From: Xanthobacteraceae bacterium
GTDB taxonomy: Bacteria > Pseudomonadota > Alphaproteobacteria > Rhizobiales > Xanthobacteraceae
Length of the DNA stretch: 64,000 nucleotides
Direction: 5' to 3'
Assembly: GCA_022841625.1 (NCBI GenBank)
Contig: JALHRD010000015.1
Location: 78,642-142,641, forward strand
Every line of letters starts with the position of its first letter. Position 1 is the stretch's first letter. The position numbers were made by a program, and so were the translations under genes. The notes beneath the pieces are model-generated. The model worked only from the letters and a program-made list of their open reading frames with translations. It did not search any database and was not told the origin of the DNA. Shown here in pieces: positions 1-7,842 of this stretch.

Positions 1-198
1 GCGGCAAACCTCAAGCCCATCAATGTCGGGCAGCATCAAGTCGAGAACCACCGTATCGAACGGCTCGCGGGCAAGCATCGCGACACCCGCCTCACCGCGC
101 GCGGCTATCGTCACCAAAAACCCGGCCTCGCCGAGATAGCTCTTCACCATCTCGGCAAGACGCGGATCGTCCTCGATCAACAGGATGCGCTCGGCCAC
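1..198 (-). CDS. Response regulator receiver domain (partial, N-terminal 66 residues)
   Basis: Only the amino-terminal part of the gene lies in the window; it runs off the left edge. The translation from a GTG start at 198 has the receiver-domain hallmarks: an acidic pocket (E9, D10, D11) after a short hydrophobic strand, and the phospho-acceptor aspartate D53 in VVLDLMLPDIDG. This fits the OmpR/PhoB class, but the DNA-binding domain is not visible, so the subclass is inferred. The start lies 9 bases after the stop of the upstream Spy-like gene on the same strand, suggesting one operon of an envelope-stress two-component system. A sensor kinase, if present, lies outside the window. Confidence 0.88.
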   Translation of the reverse strand, partial: MAERILLIEDDPRLAEMVKSYLGEAGFLVTIAARGEAGVAMLAREPFDTVVLDLMLPDIDGLEVCR

Positions 199-207
199 AG
201 CGCCATT

Positions 208-765
208 CTAACCGCGATGCCAGCCTCTCTTGTAGCCCCGCATCGCCTCAATCCGCTCGGCGAGCTTTCGGCGCTGCTCCGGGCTCAGGACACTTGCGGC
301 GTCAGCGAGCGCCTGGGAGATGCGACGGCTCGCTTGGTCCGCCAAGCCCATCTGATCACTGCGGAACGATTCGATCGCAGCGCGGTCGACCGCCGTCTGC
401 GTCAATAGGTCTCGTCCGCGCTGGCGCGACTGCATCGCCTTCTCGCGCAGCGGAACCAGATCGCGAACGGCCGACCGGACGATGGCGCGAAGCCGATCCT
501 GCTGCTCGGTCGTCGCATCGATCTCGATCGACAGATGTCGCACCATACGGTCGGCGCGATCTTCGATCGCCGCAGGATCGAACGTCTGGTTCCAGAACGG
601 CCGTGCGTGCCAAGGCGCGCCGAACCCCTGGCTGAAGGCGCTGCTTGCGAAGGCGCCGGTCAGGCCGGCTGCGACGGCGACGGCTGTGACAAAGAATGCG
701 CGACGCCAGCGGCGCGGTGTCTGCTGTTCGGCGGTTGATGGGAGATTGGGGTTGGGAGCGGTCAT
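208..765 (-). CDS. Spy/CpxP-like periplasmic protein with LTXXQ-type motifs
   Basis: A 185-residue envelope protein with a cytoplasmic head, a hydrophobic segment at about residues 23-46 (signal anchor or signal peptide) and a helical periplasmic part. Two motifs of the Spy/CpxP LTXXQ kind are visible, at residues 85-89 (TTEQQ) and 160-165 (LSPEQR). Family members are small periplasmic chaperones or stress sensors that modulate two-component systems. The ATG at 765 was chosen because a GGAGG sits 8 bases upstream; the frame stays open further upstream without a good start. It directly precedes the response-regulator gene, which supports a role in sensing envelope or metal stress (inference). 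Confidence 0.8.
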   Translation of the reverse strand: MTAPNPNLPSTAEQQTPRRWRRAFFVTAVAVAAGLTGAFASSAFSQGFGAPWHARPFWNQTFDPAAIEDRADRMVRHLSIEIDATTEQQDRLRAIVRSAVRDLVPLREKAMQSRQRGRDLLTQTAVDRAAIESFRSDQMGLADQASRRISQALADAASVLSPEQRRKLAERIEAMRGYKRGWHRG

Positions 766-910
766 TATCTGTGCCTCCAAGAAGGAGCCAGGCGGGATTG
801 CCCGATGGCGGCACCATGACGAGACGCTGTTTCCCAGGTATCTCCACAATGTAAAGTTCTGTAAAGCCATAGGTGGGCGAGGCCCGAATGGGTAGCACGG
901 GAGCGAACGC

Positions 911-1888
911 ATGACCCCAATCAAATTGGCCGCATTCGCATTGGCTACCCTCACGCAGATTGCGCCGGCCCACAGCCAGCCCTACCCATCGCGTCCGATC
1001 ACCGTGGTGGTCGCGCTTGCCGCCGGAACCGGCATGGACATCGTCGTGCGCAGCTATGCGGACAAGCTGTCGCAATCGCTCGGCCGCCCGATCATTATCG
1101 ACAACCGGCCGGGCAATGCCGGACTCGCCGCGGTCGACGGTGCGCTCAAGGCGCCGCCGGACGGCTACACGCTGCTGGCCGCGACAAGCTCGGCGATGGC
1201 GATACGGCCGACCATGTTCAAGAAGCCGCCCTACGACCCGACCAAGGACTTCGTACCGATCTCGCACTATCTGAAATCGCCATTCGTGCTGGTGGTGAAC
1301 CCCGATCTGCCGATCAAGTCGGTTCCCGAGCTCATCGCCTATGTCAAGGCGCGGCCTGGCAAAATCGCGTTCAGCTCAACCTCGATCGGCGGCGCGCCAC
1401 ATCTGGCCGGTGAATATATCAATCAGCGCTTCGGCGTGCAGATGACCCATGTTCCCTACAAGATCAGCCCGCAGGCAATCCAGGATGTCGCCGCCGGCCA
1501 TGTGCAGCTCACCTTCGCAGAAGCCGCCGCTTCGCTCGCGCTGATCCGCGACGGCAAGCTGCGCGCGCTGGCGGTGACATCCTCCATCCGCCTCGGCACA
1601 TTGCCCGATGTGCCCCCGTTCGCGGAAGCCGCCGGCATTGCCAATTTCGAGGCGGTGTCCTGGCACATGCTTTATGCCCGCGCCGAAGTGGCGAAGGACA
1701 TCGTCGACCGGCTCCACGATGAAATGAATCGGATCATCGCGACGCCGGAATTGCAGACCCGCATGACGAGCCTCGGCCTGGTCCCCTATCCACCGCCGCC
1801 GATTGCTGAGTCACAGCGCTATATCAAGTCCGAAATCGACAAGTGGGGCGGATTGGTCAAAAGTCTCGGCCTCGCGGGAACAATTTAG
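911..1888 (+). CDS. Bug/TctC-family periplasmic solute-binding protein
   Basis: A 325-residue extracytoplasmic binding protein of the tripartite tricarboxylate transporter type. It has a cleavable signal peptide (about residues 1-22, ending APAHSQ) and then the family opening YPSRPITVVV. Other family landmarks are an IDNRPGNAG stretch, APPDGYTLLA, and the HVPYK segment in the second lobe. Bug proteins bind small carboxylates or related compounds and normally deliver them to TctA/TctB, but no such membrane genes are nearby. It is transcribed divergently from the Spy-like gene across 145 bases. The ligand cannot be predicted. Confidence 0.9.
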   Translation: MTPIKLAAFALATLTQIAPAHSQPYPSRPITVVVALAAGTGMDIVVRSYADKLSQSLGRPIIIDNRPGNAGLAAVDGALKAPPDGYTLLAATSSAMAIRPTMFKKPPYDPTKDFVPISHYLKSPFVLVVNPDLPIKSVPELIAYVKARPGKIAFSSTSIGGAPHLAGEYINQRFGVQMTHVPYKISPQAIQDVAAGHVQLTFAEAAASLALIRDGKLRALAVTSSIRLGTLPDVPPFAEAAGIANFEAVSWHMLYARAEVAKDIVDRLHDEMNRIIATPELQTRMTSLGLVPYPPPPIAESQRYIKSEIDKWGGLVKSLGLAGTI

Positions 1889-1977
1889 GCCTCGCCGCCT
1901 CGCCTTTACCATGTTGTAGGCTTGCGCCTTTATAAGACGCCCCCAAACCGCCTGATTGCAGGGGCAATCGACCAGCC

Positions 1978-2634
1978 ATGGCGACCAAACAACAAGCCCC
2001 CGAACGCCCCGCGCCGCGCCTCTATCTGGCGGCTCCGACGGCTGCCGACCCGGCGCAACTCGCGGCTCGGCTCGCGGCCGCGCTTGGCGCCGCCGACATA
2101 GCGGCCGTTCTCATGCCGGTTTCGGGAGGTGACGAGCGCGCACTGCTCAACAGCCTGAAGACACTGGCGCCGGTCGTGCAAGGCGCGGGCGCCGCGCTTT
2201 TGATCGGCGAGCGCGCCGACCTGGTTGCGCGTGCCGGCGCCGACGGCGTCCATCTCAGCGGAATCGAACAATTCAGCGCTGCTGCGAGCACGCTCAAGCC
2301 GGAACGGATCGCTGGCTGCGGCGGTCTCGCCACGCGCCACGATGCAATGACCGCCGCCGAGGGAGCCGCCGATTATGTGATGTTCGGCGAGCCAAACGCC
2401 GCGGGACACCGGCCGCCATTCGAAAGCGTTCTCGAACGCATCGTATGGTGGGCGGAGGTATTTGAGGTTCCCTGTGTCGGCTATGCCGCGAACCTGGAGG
2501 AGATCGGCCCGCTGGTGGCGGCCGGCGCTGACTTTGTCGCTGTCGGCGCCTTTATCTTCGACGATCCCCGCGGCCCCGCCGCTGCCATACGGGAAGCCGC
2601 GGCGCGCCTGGTCGCGCCGGAAACCGTGCAATGA
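1978..2634 (+). CDS. Thiamine-phosphate synthase-like protein (ThiE fold)
   Basis: A 218-residue TIM-barrel protein of the thiamine monophosphate synthase superfamily. Supporting segments are AGADGVHLSG near residue 90 and GADFVAVGAFIF near residue 180, which match the phosphate-binding ends of ThiE barrels. The central GLATRHDAMTAAEGAADYVM resembles the ThiE segment before the catalytic loop, but the usual catalytic residues are not clearly conserved. This could be TenI-like or of unknown function rather than a true ThiE. The stop overlaps the start of the next gene by four bases (ATGA), so the two are probably translationally coupled. Confidence 0.72.
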   Translation: MATKQQAPERPAPRLYLAAPTAADPAQLAARLAAALGAADIAAVLMPVSGGDERALLNSLKTLAPVVQGAGAALLIGERADLVARAGADGVHLSGIEQFSAAASTLKPERIAGCGGLATRHDAMTAAEGAADYVMFGEPNAAGHRPPFESVLERIVWWAEVFEVPCVGYAANLEEIGPLVAAGADFVAVGAFIFDDPRGPAAAIREAAARLVAPETVQ

Positions 2635-3719
2635 CGCGGGCGCGCTATCGCATGGTCGTTCTCGCCGGTGCGCTGGGCATCGCGCTGACCGCACCGGCGG
2701 TCGCGCAGACCACAAGCGTGCCCGACAGCATCGTTGGCGGCCCACGCGAGGCGCCCAAATCCGAACCGCGTCCCAAAGCCAAGCCAAAGCCTGAGGCACA
2801 GCCAAAGCAGATACCCGCAATCGCAGCCCCGCCACCCGCCGAACCGACGCCTCTGACGGATGGCGAGGACGCCGCCTACGCCGCGCTACAGCGCGGCTAC
2901 TACAAGCTGGCACTGACCCTCGCGACGCAGCGGGTCGAACAGAACGACGATACTAAGGCGATGGCGCTCCTCGGCACGCTATACGAGGCCGGGCTCGGCG
3001 TGATTCAGGACGACACCATTGCCGCCAGATGGTATCGCCGCGCCGCCGACCGCGGCGACCGTGACGCAATGTTTGCACTGGCAATGATGCGCATGGCGGG
3101 CCGTCCGCGACCGATCGATCGCGATGCGGCCGCCAAGCTGCTCACCGCCGCCGCGCAGCTTAAGCATCCGGAAGCATCGTATAACCTTGCTTTGCTCTAT
3201 CTGGAGGGCCAGCTATTCCCGCAGGATTTCGCACGCGCCGCGCAGCTGTTCGGCGTCGCCGCCGAAGCCGGCAATCCAGAAGCACAATTCGCGCTGGCAG
3301 CGCTCTACAAGGAAGGTCGCGGCGTCGCCAAAGACATCGTCGAAGCAACGCGGCTGCTCTATCATGCCGCAATCGGTGGCAACATCGACGCTCAGGTCGA
3401 GTACGCGATTGCACTATTCAACGGCTCCGGCGTCGCCAAGGATGAGGAAGGCGCGACCCAATTTCTTCTGCGTGCGGCACACCGCGGCAGCGCGATTGCC
3501 CAAAACCGTCTTGCCCATATTCTGGCGGTTGGACGCGGGCGGCCCGCCGATCCCGTCGAAGCGATCAAGTGGCATCTGATTTCCAAGGCCGGCGGCGCCA
3601 ACGACCCCAAGCTTGACTCCTTCATGCGACAGCAGAAACCGGAGGTTAACGCCGCCGCCAGCAAGGCAGCGCAGCCCTCAATTGAGGCGCTTCGGCGGGC
3701 ACGCGAGCCCCGCTCTTGA
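2631..3719 (+). CDS. Secreted Sel1/tetratricopeptide-like repeat protein
   Basis: A 362-residue exported protein. Residues 1-25 form a signal peptide ending TAPAVAQ, residues 36-75 are a proline/lysine-rich linker, and from about residue 85 to 335 there are roughly six Sel1 repeats of about 36 residues. Typical repeat cores are LGTLYEAGLGV, LAALYKEGRGV and YAIALFNGSGV followed by A..WY..AA or A..LL..AA. Sel1 solenoids are protein-interaction scaffolds, often involved in envelope processes. It overlaps the ThiE-like gene by four bases and is followed closely by the inositol-phosphatase-like gene, so the three may be one transcript. No enzyme function is implied. Confidence 0.88.
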   Translation: MTRARYRMVVLAGALGIALTAPAVAQTTSVPDSIVGGPREAPKSEPRPKAKPKPEAQPKQIPAIAAPPPAEPTPLTDGEDAAYAALQRGYYKLALTLATQRVEQNDDTKAMALLGTLYEAGLGVIQDDTIAARWYRRAADRGDRDAMFALAMMRMAGRPRPIDRDAAAKLLTAAAQLKHPEASYNLALLYLEGQLFPQDFARAAQLFGVAAEAGNPEAQFALAALYKEGRGVAKDIVEATRLLYHAAIGGNIDAQVEYAIALFNGSGVAKDEEGATQFLLRAAHRGSAIAQNRLAHILAVGRGRPADPVEAIKWHLISKAGGANDPKLDSFMRQQKPEVNAAASKAAQPSIEALRRAREPRS

Positions 3720-3789
3720 CGGCGACGCCCGCGGCGGGCAGACCCGGTGCCTTGTCCGCGCCAAGCGGCCTCCGGTAACGACAGTCTCA

Positions 3790-4578
3790 ATGCTTCGCTC
3801 AGCCCTGCTCAACGTCATGATCAAAGCCGCGCGTAAGGCCGCGCGGACGCTTAATCGCGACTTCGGCGAAGTCGAGAATCTTCAGGTATCGCTTAAGGGC
3901 CCGGCTAATTTCGTGACGTCCGCCGACCGGCGCGCCGAACAGATTCTGCGCGAGGAGTTGAGCACCGCGCGTCCCGGCTACGGCTTTCTTGGCGAAGAAA
4001 GCGGACGCTACGAAGGTAGCGACAAGACCCACACCTGGATCGTCGATCCGCTCGACGGTACATCCAATTTCATGCACGGCATTCCGCACTTTGCGATCTC
4101 GATCGGGCTTGAGCGCGAAGGAACCATCGTTGCCGGGCTGATCTACAATCCTGTGAACGACGACCTGTTCACCGCCGAGCGTGGCAAGGGCGCCTTCCTC
4201 AATGAAACACGCCTGCGGGTGGCCGGGCGTCGTCGCCTCGCGGACTCGGTGATCGCCTGCGGATTGCCTCACCTCGGCCGCGGCGATCTGGCGCTTGGCG
4301 CACGCGAGATAGCGGCGGTGCAGCCGCAGGTCGCCGGCTTGCGGCGGTTCGGGGCCGCGTCGCTCGATCTCGCCTGGGTCGCCGCGGGACGGTTCGATGC
4401 CTATTGGGACCACAACCTCTCGCCGTGGGATATCGCGGCCGGTCTCATCGTGGTGCGCGAGGCCGGCGGCTTCGTCACCGACCTCAATGGCCAAGAGGCG
4501 ACGCCGACCACCGCCGATGTTCTAGCCGGCAATGAGATGGTCCACGGCGAAATGCTGAAAACGCTCAAGGCCGCCTGA
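3790..4578 (+). CDS. Inositol monophosphatase family protein
   Basis: A 262-residue metal-dependent phosphatase of the SuhB/IMPase superfamily. It carries the metal-binding motifs GEESG (E69, E70) and DPLDGTSN (residues 86-93), plus a C-terminal WDIAAG, in the canonical order and spacing. Family members hydrolyse inositol monophosphate, and SuhB also takes part in rRNA transcription antitermination. The ATG at 3790 gives the normal family length; the frame is open upstream inside the end of the Sel1 gene, but those residues are not family-like. It lies convergent to the peroxiredoxin gene. Confidence 0.93.
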   Translation: MLRSALLNVMIKAARKAARTLNRDFGEVENLQVSLKGPANFVTSADRRAEQILREELSTARPGYGFLGEESGRYEGSDKTHTWIVDPLDGTSNFMHGIPHFAISIGLEREGTIVAGLIYNPVNDDLFTAERGKGAFLNETRLRVAGRRRLADSVIACGLPHLGRGDLALGAREIAAVQPQVAGLRRFGAASLDLAWVAAGRFDAYWDHNLSPWDIAAGLIVVREAGGFVTDLNGQEATPTTADVLAGNEMVHGEMLKTLKAA

Positions 4579-4641
4579 GTAGACGTGCGCGGCGCCCCGG
4601 ACCCGTGACACGCCGGTCGCGGCCCCGGGACACAGAATTGC

Positions 4642-5124
4642 TCAAAGCTGCTTCAGCAGTGCGTCGCCGCCAGACACTTCGACCTTGCCTGGAGCCTCCT
4701 CAACATTGAGGATCCGCACTGTGCCGTTATCGACCAACATCGCGTAACGGCGCGAGCGCGTGCCAAGCCCATTGCCGGAACCGTCGAAGGACAGGTCAAT
4801 GGCCTTGGCGAATTCGCCGTTACCGTCGGCGATGAAATCCACGCCCTCGGCTGCGGTCGCCTTTTTCCACGCATCCATGACGAACACGTCATTGACCGCC
4901 GTGACCGCGACGGTGTCCACGCCCTTGGCCTTAATCGCGGCAAGGTTCTGAACAATCGAGGGAACGTGCATTTTGTGGCAGGTGCCGGTGAAGGCGCCGG
5001 GCACTGCAAAAAGAGCAACTTTCTTGCCTTTGAAGATTTCTTCGGTGGTCTTCCAAGCCGGACCTTCGCCGGACATGACGCGGAACTTGGCGCTGGGCAA
5101 CGGATCGCCGACCTTGATAGGCAT
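4642..5124 (-). CDS. Peroxiredoxin (Prx5/AhpE-like, redoxin domain)
   Basis: A 160-residue cytosolic thiol peroxidase that reduces hydrogen peroxide and organic hydroperoxides. The active-site block VPGAFTGTCH places the peroxidatic cysteine at C49, preceded by the conserved proline and threonine of Prx5-type enzymes. The rest of the chain (NDVFVMDAWKKA, RSRRYAMLVDNG) matches the same class. No second conserved cysteine is obvious, so it may work as a 1-Cys or glutathione/glutaredoxin-dependent form. It is a single gene, convergent with the IMPase-like gene; the region upstream is a short spacer. Confidence 0.95.
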   Translation of the reverse strand: MPIKVGDPLPSAKFRVMSGEGPAWKTTEEIFKGKKVALFAVPGAFTGTCHKMHVPSIVQNLAAIKAKGVDTVAVTAVNDVFVMDAWKKATAAEGVDFIADGNGEFAKAIDLSFDGSGNGLGTRSRRYAMLVDNGTVRILNVEEAPGKVEVSGGDALLKQL

Positions 5125-5244
5125 GATGCTCGTCCTCTCGTAGGGTTATTCTGACTGGTATCAATCGGAATTTGGTATCGAACCGCACTCCGCCGACGGT
5201 ATCACGCCTGCGGATCGCGCGCTCAAACTAACGTGTTGGGCGAA

Positions 5245-6096
5245 TTAGTCGAGATGGGTCGTGACCTCAATCGCCCGGCCGGCGGCAACCGCCGTCAGCG
5301 TCAGCCGCGCACCCCGGTAAGTCTCGCCCGCTGGCGCGCCATCGAGTTCAAAAACAAAACGACGATATCCCGACGGCGCCCCGTCAACCGGGGTGGGTAC
5401 CGGCAAGGCCCATTGCGGGGTCGGCCCCTCCACGAACAGGTCTACTCTCGGCGGACCGGCAACATCGACCACCGCGACCTCCTTATCGCTCTTGCCGCGC
5501 TCACGTCGCAACATGCGGATCGAAAGGTCGCCGCCCTCGCCCAGGCTCAGCCGCTTTGGCACGCGCGCCTCGGCCGCCCGCAGCGCAGCATCCTGCGACG
5601 CGCGGCCACTAGACAAATTCAATTCGTTGCGAGCCTCGGCGGGAACACAAATCTTTTCGCAGACCGCATATTGCAAGCGTAGCCGCAGCAGTACCGGTTT
5701 ATCCTTGTCCACCGGAACGATACGCAGCGGAAAGACCACGCCAACCGAATAGCCGATCGACGTGCCCCCGCCTTCAATCTTGCGTTCGGGCGCCGGCCAA
5801 AGCACGTCAACCTGCTTGACGTTGCGCGATCCGTCAAAATTGAATTGCGGCGGCACACCCGCATCGCCGGGATAGCGCCAATAAGTGTGCCATCCTCGCA
5901 TCATCCGGATTTCAACACCGGCACGCAGATAGGCCGCGCCGGCGGATCGCGCACCGGCAATGGTACGGACGCTGCTGCGGGCGTCGCCATCCCAAGGTGT
6001 CACATCCTCATTGGCGACAGCGCCGACTGCACCAGACACGACAGCGACGGCGCAAAACAATGCCGCCATTATCAATCGGTCAATCCAGGCGCTCAT
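5245..6096 (-). CDS. Free-standing DsbD alpha-domain-like periplasmic protein
   Basis: A 283-residue exported protein resembling the N-terminal (alpha) domain of the thiol:disulfide interchange protein DsbD (DsbC/DsbD N-terminal family). A signal peptide occupies about residues 1-29. The motif HTYWRYPGDAG near residue 70 and the cysteine pair in YAVCEKICVPAE match the redox-active region. The eight-helix electron-transfer domain and the thioredoxin-like gamma domain of full DsbD are absent, so it must receive electrons from another membrane partner such as CcdA or ScsB (inference). The ATG at 6096 is preferred to the one at 6102 because AAAGG lies 6 bases before it. Confidence 0.82.
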   Translation of the reverse strand: MSAWIDRLIMAALFCAVAVVSGAVGAVANEDVTPWDGDARSSVRTIAGARSAGAAYLRAGVEIRMMRGWHTYWRYPGDAGVPPQFNFDGSRNVKQVDVLWPAPERKIEGGGTSIGYSVGVVFPLRIVPVDKDKPVLLRLRLQYAVCEKICVPAEARNELNLSSGRASQDAALRAAEARVPKRLSLGEGGDLSIRMLRRERGKSDKEVAVVDVAGPPRVDLFVEGPTPQWALPVPTPVDGAPSGYRRFVFELDGAPAGETYRGARLTLTAVAAGRAIEVTTHLD

Positions 6097-6303
6097 GAGC
6101 ATCCTTTAGCGCTCAATTCGATATCGCGCCATTGAATTCCTTGTGAAGATGTAATCGGCCCCCTCTGGCAAAAAACCGTAGGAAAATCATAGACAATAAA
6201 TTAATTTCTTATGACCGCCGCCGGCAAATATCTGTGCAAGCGGCATGTGATAGAGTAATATTTCGATATGAAGATCGGCCGAAAAACACGCAAGGACGAC
6301 GGT

Positions 6304-6975
6304 ATGGCGAAGCCCGAGAGCGGAACGGGCGCCTCGGCGAGCGGCGCACGCGCGCCGCGCCGCGACGGTGGTAAGGCGCGGGGTCTCGGACCCCGCCGCT
6401 CCTATCTTGATGGCCAAATGCTGATCGCCATGCCGACCATGGGCGACGACCGCTTCTCGCGTAGCGTGATCTACCTTTGCGCCCACTCGTCCGACGGCGC
6501 CATGGGGATCATTGTGAACCGGCCGGCAGCGAATATCAGTTTTACCGACCTGCTGGTGAAACTCGATGTCGTCCCCGCCACGGATCTGATTCAGCTTCCG
6601 CCGAGTGCGGGCGGCGTAAAGGTGCTCAAGGGCGGACCGGTCGAGACCGAGCGCGGTTTTGTGCTGCATTCATCGGACTTCTTCATTGAGAATTCGACTC
6701 TACCGATTGATAACGGCATTTGCCTCACCGCCACGCTCGACATTCTCAAAGCGATTGCGCGCGGCAGCGGCCCGGCGAGCGCCGTTCTCGCGCTTGGCTA
6801 TGCCGGCTGGGCGCCTGGGCAGCTTGAGAGCGAAATTCACCAGAACGGCTGGCTGCATTGCTCAGCCGATTCCGAATTGGTGTTTGGCAGGGACAACGAC
6901 GCCAAATACAATAAGGCGCTCAAAAAAATTGGCATCGATATCGGCATGCTGTCGGGCGAGGCTGGACACGCCTAA
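6304..6975 (+). CDS. YqgE/AlgH family protein
   Basis: A 223-residue protein of the UPF0301 (YqgE/AlgH) family, which is widespread and of poorly defined function. Landmarks are [20 protein letters not shown], the [10 protein letters not shown] block, [13 protein letters not shown] and the C-terminal [14 protein letters not shown], all strongly family-like. The start at 6304 has AAGGA eight bases upstream and leaves a basic, alanine/glycine-rich tail before the fold; an ATG at 6268 in the same frame is an alternative. The 170-base spacer before it is AT-rich and divergent from the DsbD-like gene, and probably carries both promoters. Confidence 0.9.
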   Translation: MAKPESGTGASASGARAPRRDGGKARGLGPRRSYLDGQMLIAMPTMGDDRFSRSVIYLCAHSSDGAMGIIVNRPAANISFTDLLVKLDVVPATDLIQLPPSAGGVKVLKGGPVETERGFVLHSSDFFIENSTLPIDNGICLTATLDILKAIARGSGPASAVLALGYAGWAPGQLESEIHQNGWLHCSADSELVFGRDNDAKYNKALKKIGIDIGMLSGEAGHA

Positions 6976-7065
6976 CGAAAAATCGGTCTTCTTGCGATCG
7001 GCGGCCGACGACTCATGACGCGGCTGTCATTCGAAACGCGCAATCTATTGCCTGGAGAGCCGTCG

Positions 7066-7830
7066 ATGAGACAAGCGATCGCCGCATCCATCCTGGCCGC
7101 CGCCGTCACGCTTTCCAGTGCCGCCGTCGCAGCAGAGATCAAGATGATCTCCGCCGGCGCGGTTCGCTCGGTGATCGCCGGCATGATTACAGACTATCGG
7201 GCAAGCAGCGGCGACACCTTCGACTTCACCGTGGGCACCACAGGGCAATTGCGCGATGTTATCGCATCCGGCCAGCCGGCCGATCTCCTGATCACCTCCG
7301 CGCCGCTGATGACGGAACTCGAAAAGACCGGCAAGTTGACGCCCGGCAGCCGCATCGATCTCGGCCGCGTTGGCATCGGCATTGCGATCCGCGAAGGCGC
7401 CGCGACACCTAACTTCTCGACACCCGAGGCCTTCCGTCAGCTGCTGCTCAATGTCAAAACGCTGACCTACACCGCGCCAGAATTGGGCGGTACCTCGGGC
7501 GTACATGTGCTCGCGCTGCTGAAACAGTTCGGGATCTATGACGACATCGCCAAGAAGGCGATCCACGCCAAAGGCGGTATCGACATTTCCGAGAAGGTGG
7601 CGCGCGGCGAGGCCGAGATCGGCATCACGCTGATCAGCGAGATTGTGCCTGTCAAGGGCGCCAGAATGGCCGGCCCGCTTCCGGAAACGCTGCAATTGTG
7701 GACGGTCTATGCTTCCGCAATTCCGGCGAGCAGCACGCAGCCCGACGCCGCGCGCGCCTTCGTCAAGGCGCTGACTTCTCCCGCGATGGCGGCCCGCTGG
7801 ACCGCCGGCGGATTTCAACCGCCGCGGTAA
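7066..7830 (+). CDS. ModA-like periplasmic substrate-binding protein
   Basis: A 254-residue extracytoplasmic binding protein with a signal peptide (residues 1-23, ending VAAE) and a ModA-like type 2 periplasmic fold: KMISAGAVRSVI, TVGTTGQLRDVI and ADLLITSAP follow the pattern of molybdate-binding proteins. The molybdate-contacting serines are not clearly conserved, and no ModB/ModC permease genes are adjacent, so the ligand may be another anion or organic acid. The ATG at 7066 has GGAGAG upstream and starts the signal peptide; upstream in-frame codons give no sensible leader. It is convergent with the GGDEF/EAL gene. Confidence 0.82.
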   Translation: MRQAIAASILAAAVTLSSAAVAAEIKMISAGAVRSVIAGMITDYRASSGDTFDFTVGTTGQLRDVIASGQPADLLITSAPLMTELEKTGKLTPGSRIDLGRVGIGIAIREGAATPNFSTPEAFRQLLLNVKTLTYTAPELGGTSGVHVLALLKQFGIYDDIAKKAIHAKGGIDISEKVARGEAEIGITLISEIVPVKGARMAGPLPETLQLWTVYASAIPASSTQPDAARAFVKALTSPAMAARWTAGGFQPPR

Positions 7831-7842
7831 ACGCCCATCGCA

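Noticed and set aside
1978..2634. Confident thiamine-pathway assignment for the ThiE-like gene
   Set aside because: No other thi gene is nearby and key catalytic residues are unclear, so no gene symbol is given.
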